8,086 nucleotides of DNA from DASXBA01 sp046729895. GTDB taxonomy: Bacteria; Actinomycetota; Thermoleophilia; Solirubrobacterales; Thermoleophilaceae. The stretch covers positions 1-8,086 of the forward strand of contig JBKPHP010000070.1 of NCBI GenBank assembly GCA_046729895.1, in the 5' to 3' direction. Position 1 is the first letter of the stretch, and every line of letters starts with the position of its first letter. Shown here piece by piece: positions 5,752-8,086 of the stretch. A program made the translations under genes and the position numbers. The notes under the pieces were generated by a model that did no database searches, had not been told where the DNA came from, and saw only the letters and a list, made by a program, of their open reading frames with translations.

Positions 5752-7968
5752 CTGAATGGTAAGTCGCGCAACCTAGCCGCACGCGCCGGTCGCTGGAGCG
5801 CCCAGCACCGCAAGAAGGCCATCCTCGGGTGGCTGGCCTTCGTCATCGCTGCCTTCGCGATCGGGGGCGAGGTCGGCACCCAGACGCTGAAGCCTTCGCA
5901 GTACGGCGTCGGCGAGTCGGGGCGGGCCGACAAGATCGTCGACGACGCCTTCCCGGACCGCGCCGCCGAGCAGGTGCTCGTCCAATCGCAGACCCTTGGC
6001 AGCGGCGAGCCCGGCTTCAAGGCGGTCGTGAACCAGGTGGCCGCGGAACTGAGGCGCACGAAGTACGTGCGCGACGTCAAGAACCCCTACGCCCCGGGCA
6101 ACGAGGGGCAGCGCTCCGCCGACGGCGAGTCGGTTCTCGTCGACTTCAACATCCCCGGCGACGCCGACCAGGTCAAGGACCGCGTGGACGAGCCGGAGAA
6201 GACCGTGGCCTCCCTGCAGAAGTCGCATCCTGGCTTCCGGATCGAGGAGTTCGGCGACGCCAGCGCCAACAAGGCTTTGACCAAGCGCTTCGAGGACGAT
6301 TTCCGCAAGGCGGAAATCACCTCGCTGCCGCTGACGCTCGGGATTCTGTTCCTGGCGTTCGGGGCCCTCGTGGCGGCCGGCGTCCCGCTGCTGCTGGCGA
6401 TCACCGCCGTCCTGGCGGCGCTCGGCCTCCTCGGGCCGATCAGCCAGATATGGCCTGTCGACAACTCGATCACCTCGGTGGTGCTTTTGATCGGCCTGGC
6501 CGTCGGCGTCGACTATTCGATGTTCTACCTGCGGCGGGAGCGAGAGGAACGCGCTGCCGGCAGGACCGAGGAGGCCTCGTTGCAGGCGGCGGCGGCCACG
6601 TCCGGGCGAGCGGTGATCGTCTCCGGGGTCACGGTGATAATCGCGATGGCCGGCATGTACGTGGCCGGCGCCTCGACATTCGTCTCATTCGCCACCGGCT
6701 GCATCCTGGTGGTGGCCATCGCGGTTGTGGGCTCGCTGACGGTGCTGCCCGCGGTGCTGTCGAAGCTGGGGGACCGGATCAACAAGGGAAGCATCCGCTT
6801 CCTACACCCCGAGAGGCGCACGGGCGAATCGCGGCTCTTCGACGCGGTCCTGGAGCCGGTCCTCAGGCACCCGCTGGTGTCGCTGGTGCTGGCGGGCGGT
6901 CTCCTCGCGCTGCTGGCCGTCCCCGTGCTGCACATCCACACCGCCACCTCGAGCCTCGACGACCTGCCCCGTGACCTCAAGGTGATGCAGACCTACGACC
7001 GCATTCAGGAGGCCTTCCCGGGCGGGCCGCTGCCGGCGACCGTCGTGGTCAAGGCGCCCGACGTGAGAGCCCCGCGGGTAGCGAGGCAGATCCAGGCGCT
7101 CAAGACCGAGGGCGAGACGATCGGCAGGCCGGTGACGATCGACGTGAGCCCCGACAGGACCGTGGCCGAAGTCGACATCCCGCTGGCCGGCAACGGAGCG
7201 GACAAGGAGTCCTTCGACGGCCTGGCGCGAATCCGCGACGTGATCTTGCCGCGGACCGTGGAGCGGGTCCCCGGAGTGACCGCCGACGTGACCGGGCAGG
7301 CCGCGGGGTCGAAGGACTTCAACAACCTCATGAAGCAGCGAATTCCGTTCGTATTCGCGTTCGTGTTCGGCCTGGCGTTCCTGCTGCTGATGGTCGCCTT
7401 CCGCTCGATCGTGATCCCGATCAAGGCGATCCTCCTGAACCTCCTGTCGGTTGGCGCGGCCCTAGGCGTGGTCACCTGGGGCTTCCAGGACGGCCACCTC
7501 GAGAACCTCCTGGGATTCAGGTCCAACGGGGCGGTCACCGCCTGGCTGCCGCTCTTCCTGTTCGTTGTCCTGTTCGGGCTCTCGATGGACTACCACGTGT
7601 TCATCCTCACCCGGGTGCGCGAGTCGTTCGACCGCGGCATGAAGACACGGGACGCCGTGGCCCAGGGGATCAAGAACACGGCCTCCGTGGTGACAGCGGC
7701 GGCGATCGTGATGGTCGGGGTGTTCTCGATCTTCGCCACCCTGTCGTCGATCGAGTTCACGGAATTCGGCGTCGGCCTCTCCGTGGCGGCCCTGCTCGAC
7801 GCGACGCTCGTTCGCGGCGTGCTGCTCCCCTCGACGATGAGGCTGCTGGGCGACTGGAACTGGTACCTGCCGAAATGGCTCGAGTGGCTGCCGCGGGTGG
7901 CTCCCGAGGAGCCCGAGCCCGAGCCGCCGCCCGAGCGCGAGCCGGAAGCGGAGCCCGCGCGGCTCTAG
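5752..7968 (+). CDS. MMPL-family RND transporter (MmpL-like lipid exporter)
   Basis: From CTG at 5752 this is a 738-residue inner-membrane exporter; the open frame reaches back to TTG at 5686 (760 residues), but the added MHGRRRRRSF stretch looks non-coding. The layout is the RND duplication: TM1 near 23-40, an extracytoplasmic domain at 41-188, a TM2-6 block near 189-340, TM7 near 374-394, a second extracytoplasmic domain at 395-530, and TM8-12 near 531-700. The two Asp-Tyr pairs of the proton relay are intact: D254-Y255 in GVDYSMFY and D613-Y614 in SMDYHVF, matching the paired residues known in mycobacterial MmpL3. The family exports lipids, glycolipids or hydrophobic compounds using the proton gradient. 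The tail after 717 is a Pro/Glu repeat (EEPEPEPPPEREPEAEP), cytoplasmic and probably disordered. It follows the methyltransferase and acyltransferase on the same strand, so its cargo may be their product; that is inference. A drug-efflux role cannot be excluded. Confidence 0.93.
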   Translation: MNGKSRNLAARAGRWSAQHRKKAILGWLAFVIAAFAIGGEVGTQTLKPSQYGVGESGRADKIVDDAFPDRAAEQVLVQSQTLGSGEPGFKAVVNQVAAELRRTKYVRDVKNPYAPGNEGQRSADGESVLVDFNIPGDADQVKDRVDEPEKTVASLQKSHPGFRIEEFGDASANKALTKRFEDDFRKAEITSLPLTLGILFLAFGALVAAGVPLLLAITAVLAALGLLGPISQIWPVDNSITSVVLLIGLAVGVDYSMFYLRREREERAAGRTEEASLQAAAATSGRAVIVSGVTVIIAMAGMYVAGASTFVSFATGCILVVAIAVVGSLTVLPAVLSKLGDRINKGSIRFLHPERRTGESRLFDAVLEPVLRHPLVSLVLAGGLLALLAVPVLHIHTATSSLDDLPRDLKVMQTYDRIQEAFPGGPLPATVVVKAPDVRAPRVARQIQALKTEGETIGRPVTIDVSPDRTVAEVDIPLAGNGADKESFDGLARIRDVILPRTVERVPGVTADVTGQAAGSKDFNNLMKQRIPFVFAFVFGLAFLLLMVAFRSIVIPIKAILLNLLSVGAALGVVTWGFQDGHLENLLGFRSNGAVTAWLPLFLFVVLFGLSMDYHVFILTRVRESFDRGMKTRDAVAQGIKNTASVVTAAAIVMVGVFSIFATLSSIEFTEFGVGLSVAALLDATLVRGVLLPSTMRLLGDWNWYLPKWLEWLPRVAPEEPEPEPPPEREPEAEPARL

Positions 7969-7976
7969 CCCGCTCC

Positions 7977-7996
7977 GGCCCGGCGGCCCCCGGGCC
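7977..7996 (+). terminator. GC hairpin after the MMPL gene, possible terminator without U-tract
   Basis: GGCCCGG (7977-7983) and CCGGGCC (7990-7996) form a perfect 7-bp stem around a 6-base loop, starting 8 bases past the MMPL stop. No T-run follows; the next bases are AACCGCG. High-GC actinobacteria often have hairpins of this kind after genes, but their terminating strength is uncertain. The right arm ends exactly where recognisable DUF932 similarity begins, so it may also mark a join. Confidence 0.4.
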
Positions 7997-8086
7997 AACC
8001 GCGAGGCGTTCCGCTTCCTCGACGAGCTGATCGGCTCGCAGCTCGAGACCGCCGGCTCGGTCTTCGGCGGCCGGCGGGTCTGGGTG
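7997..8086 (+). CDS. DUF932-like (phage/plasmid-type) protein fragment, no N-terminus, cut by window edge
   Basis: Thirty codons run open to the window end and read NREAFRFLDELIGSQLETAG followed by SVFGGRRVWV. I recognise this as the central block of DUF932 proteins (PF06067, the phage/plasmid-like family TIGR03299), where a rYrplqN-type segment leads into NREAF and then ETAG...GGRRVW. Those proteins are found on actinobacterial phages, plasmids and some chromosomes; their molecular function is not established. The expected roughly 80-100 residues before this block are missing. Upstream in the same frame come only RPGGPRA, the hairpin and then the MMPL tail, with no ATG, GTG or TTG in the gap. 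This is therefore a 5'-truncated remnant or a false join in assembly rather than a complete gene. The identification is from memory of the family and rests on a short stretch. Confidence 0.6.

Noticed and set aside
5690..5755. 21-codon frame (MGDEGGVAFQALAARPLEVGL-like, stop TGA abutting the ATG at 5756) as a leader peptide for MMPL
   Set aside because: No good ribosome binding site, no attenuator-like hairpin or codon run, and the following ATG is itself out of frame with MMPL. More likely chance.
5034..6080. 348-codon minus-strand frame across the acyltransferase and the MMPL start
   Set aside because: His/Asp/Pro-rich shadow of the hexapeptide repeats; the plus-strand proteins are unambiguous.
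7909..7957. Repeated GAGCCCGAGCC-type bases at the MMPL end as a DNA repeat or recombination site
   Set aside because: They simply encode the Pro/Glu tail of the transporter, a common disordered ending in this family.
7462..7998. 178-codon minus-strand frame opposite the MMPL C-terminus
   Set aside because: His/Arg/Gln-rich antisense shadow without domain features.

Overview
The window is uniformly GC-rich. Gene families and codon style suggest a high-GC actinobacterium, possibly of the Thermoleophilia/Solirubrobacterales type; that placement is an inference from the look of the MMPL and methyltransferase proteins, not a computed result. Genes are packed tightly, and there are no tRNA or rRNA genes, CRISPR arrays or insertion sequences. 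Both ends cut through coding sequence, so this is probably a contig or an arbitrary slice.

Left half (1-4157), all on the minus strand and read from right to left: a LolD/MacB-type ABC ATPase (4157-3462), an 850-residue permease with two FtsX domains (3465-913) whose GTG start overlaps the ATPase stop by 4 bases, a VOC-fold protein (876-475), and the N-terminal half of a MeaB/ArgK-type G-protein chaperone of methylmalonyl-CoA mutase, which runs off the left edge. Spacing is compatible with one transcript.

Right half (4178-7968), all on the plus strand: a class I SAM-dependent methyltransferase, a left-handed beta-helix (hexapeptide) acyltransferase, and an MMPL-family RND exporter. A plausible but unproven reading is a small envelope pathway: two modifying enzymes followed by a lipid or glycolipid exporter. 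The two transcription units diverge from a gap of only 20 bases (4158-4177) that lies within an imperfect dyad.

Three start regions are odd. The methyltransferase has only a weak TTG start, but removing one GC unit from a (GC)5 run would join it to an upstream ATG. The MMPL gene has its best ribosome binding site in front of a CTG, while the nearby ATG is out of frame. The meaB-like gene has only a TTG. At the right edge, a 7-bp hairpin right after the MMPL stop is followed at once by 30 codons that look like the middle of a DUF932 phage/plasmid-type protein with no N-terminus. This is either a gene remnant or an assembly join.

I do not see a clearly new biological system here. The points most worth checking are the DUF932 junction, the dinucleotide-run start of the methyltransferase, and the methyltransferase-acyltransferase-MMPL grouping.
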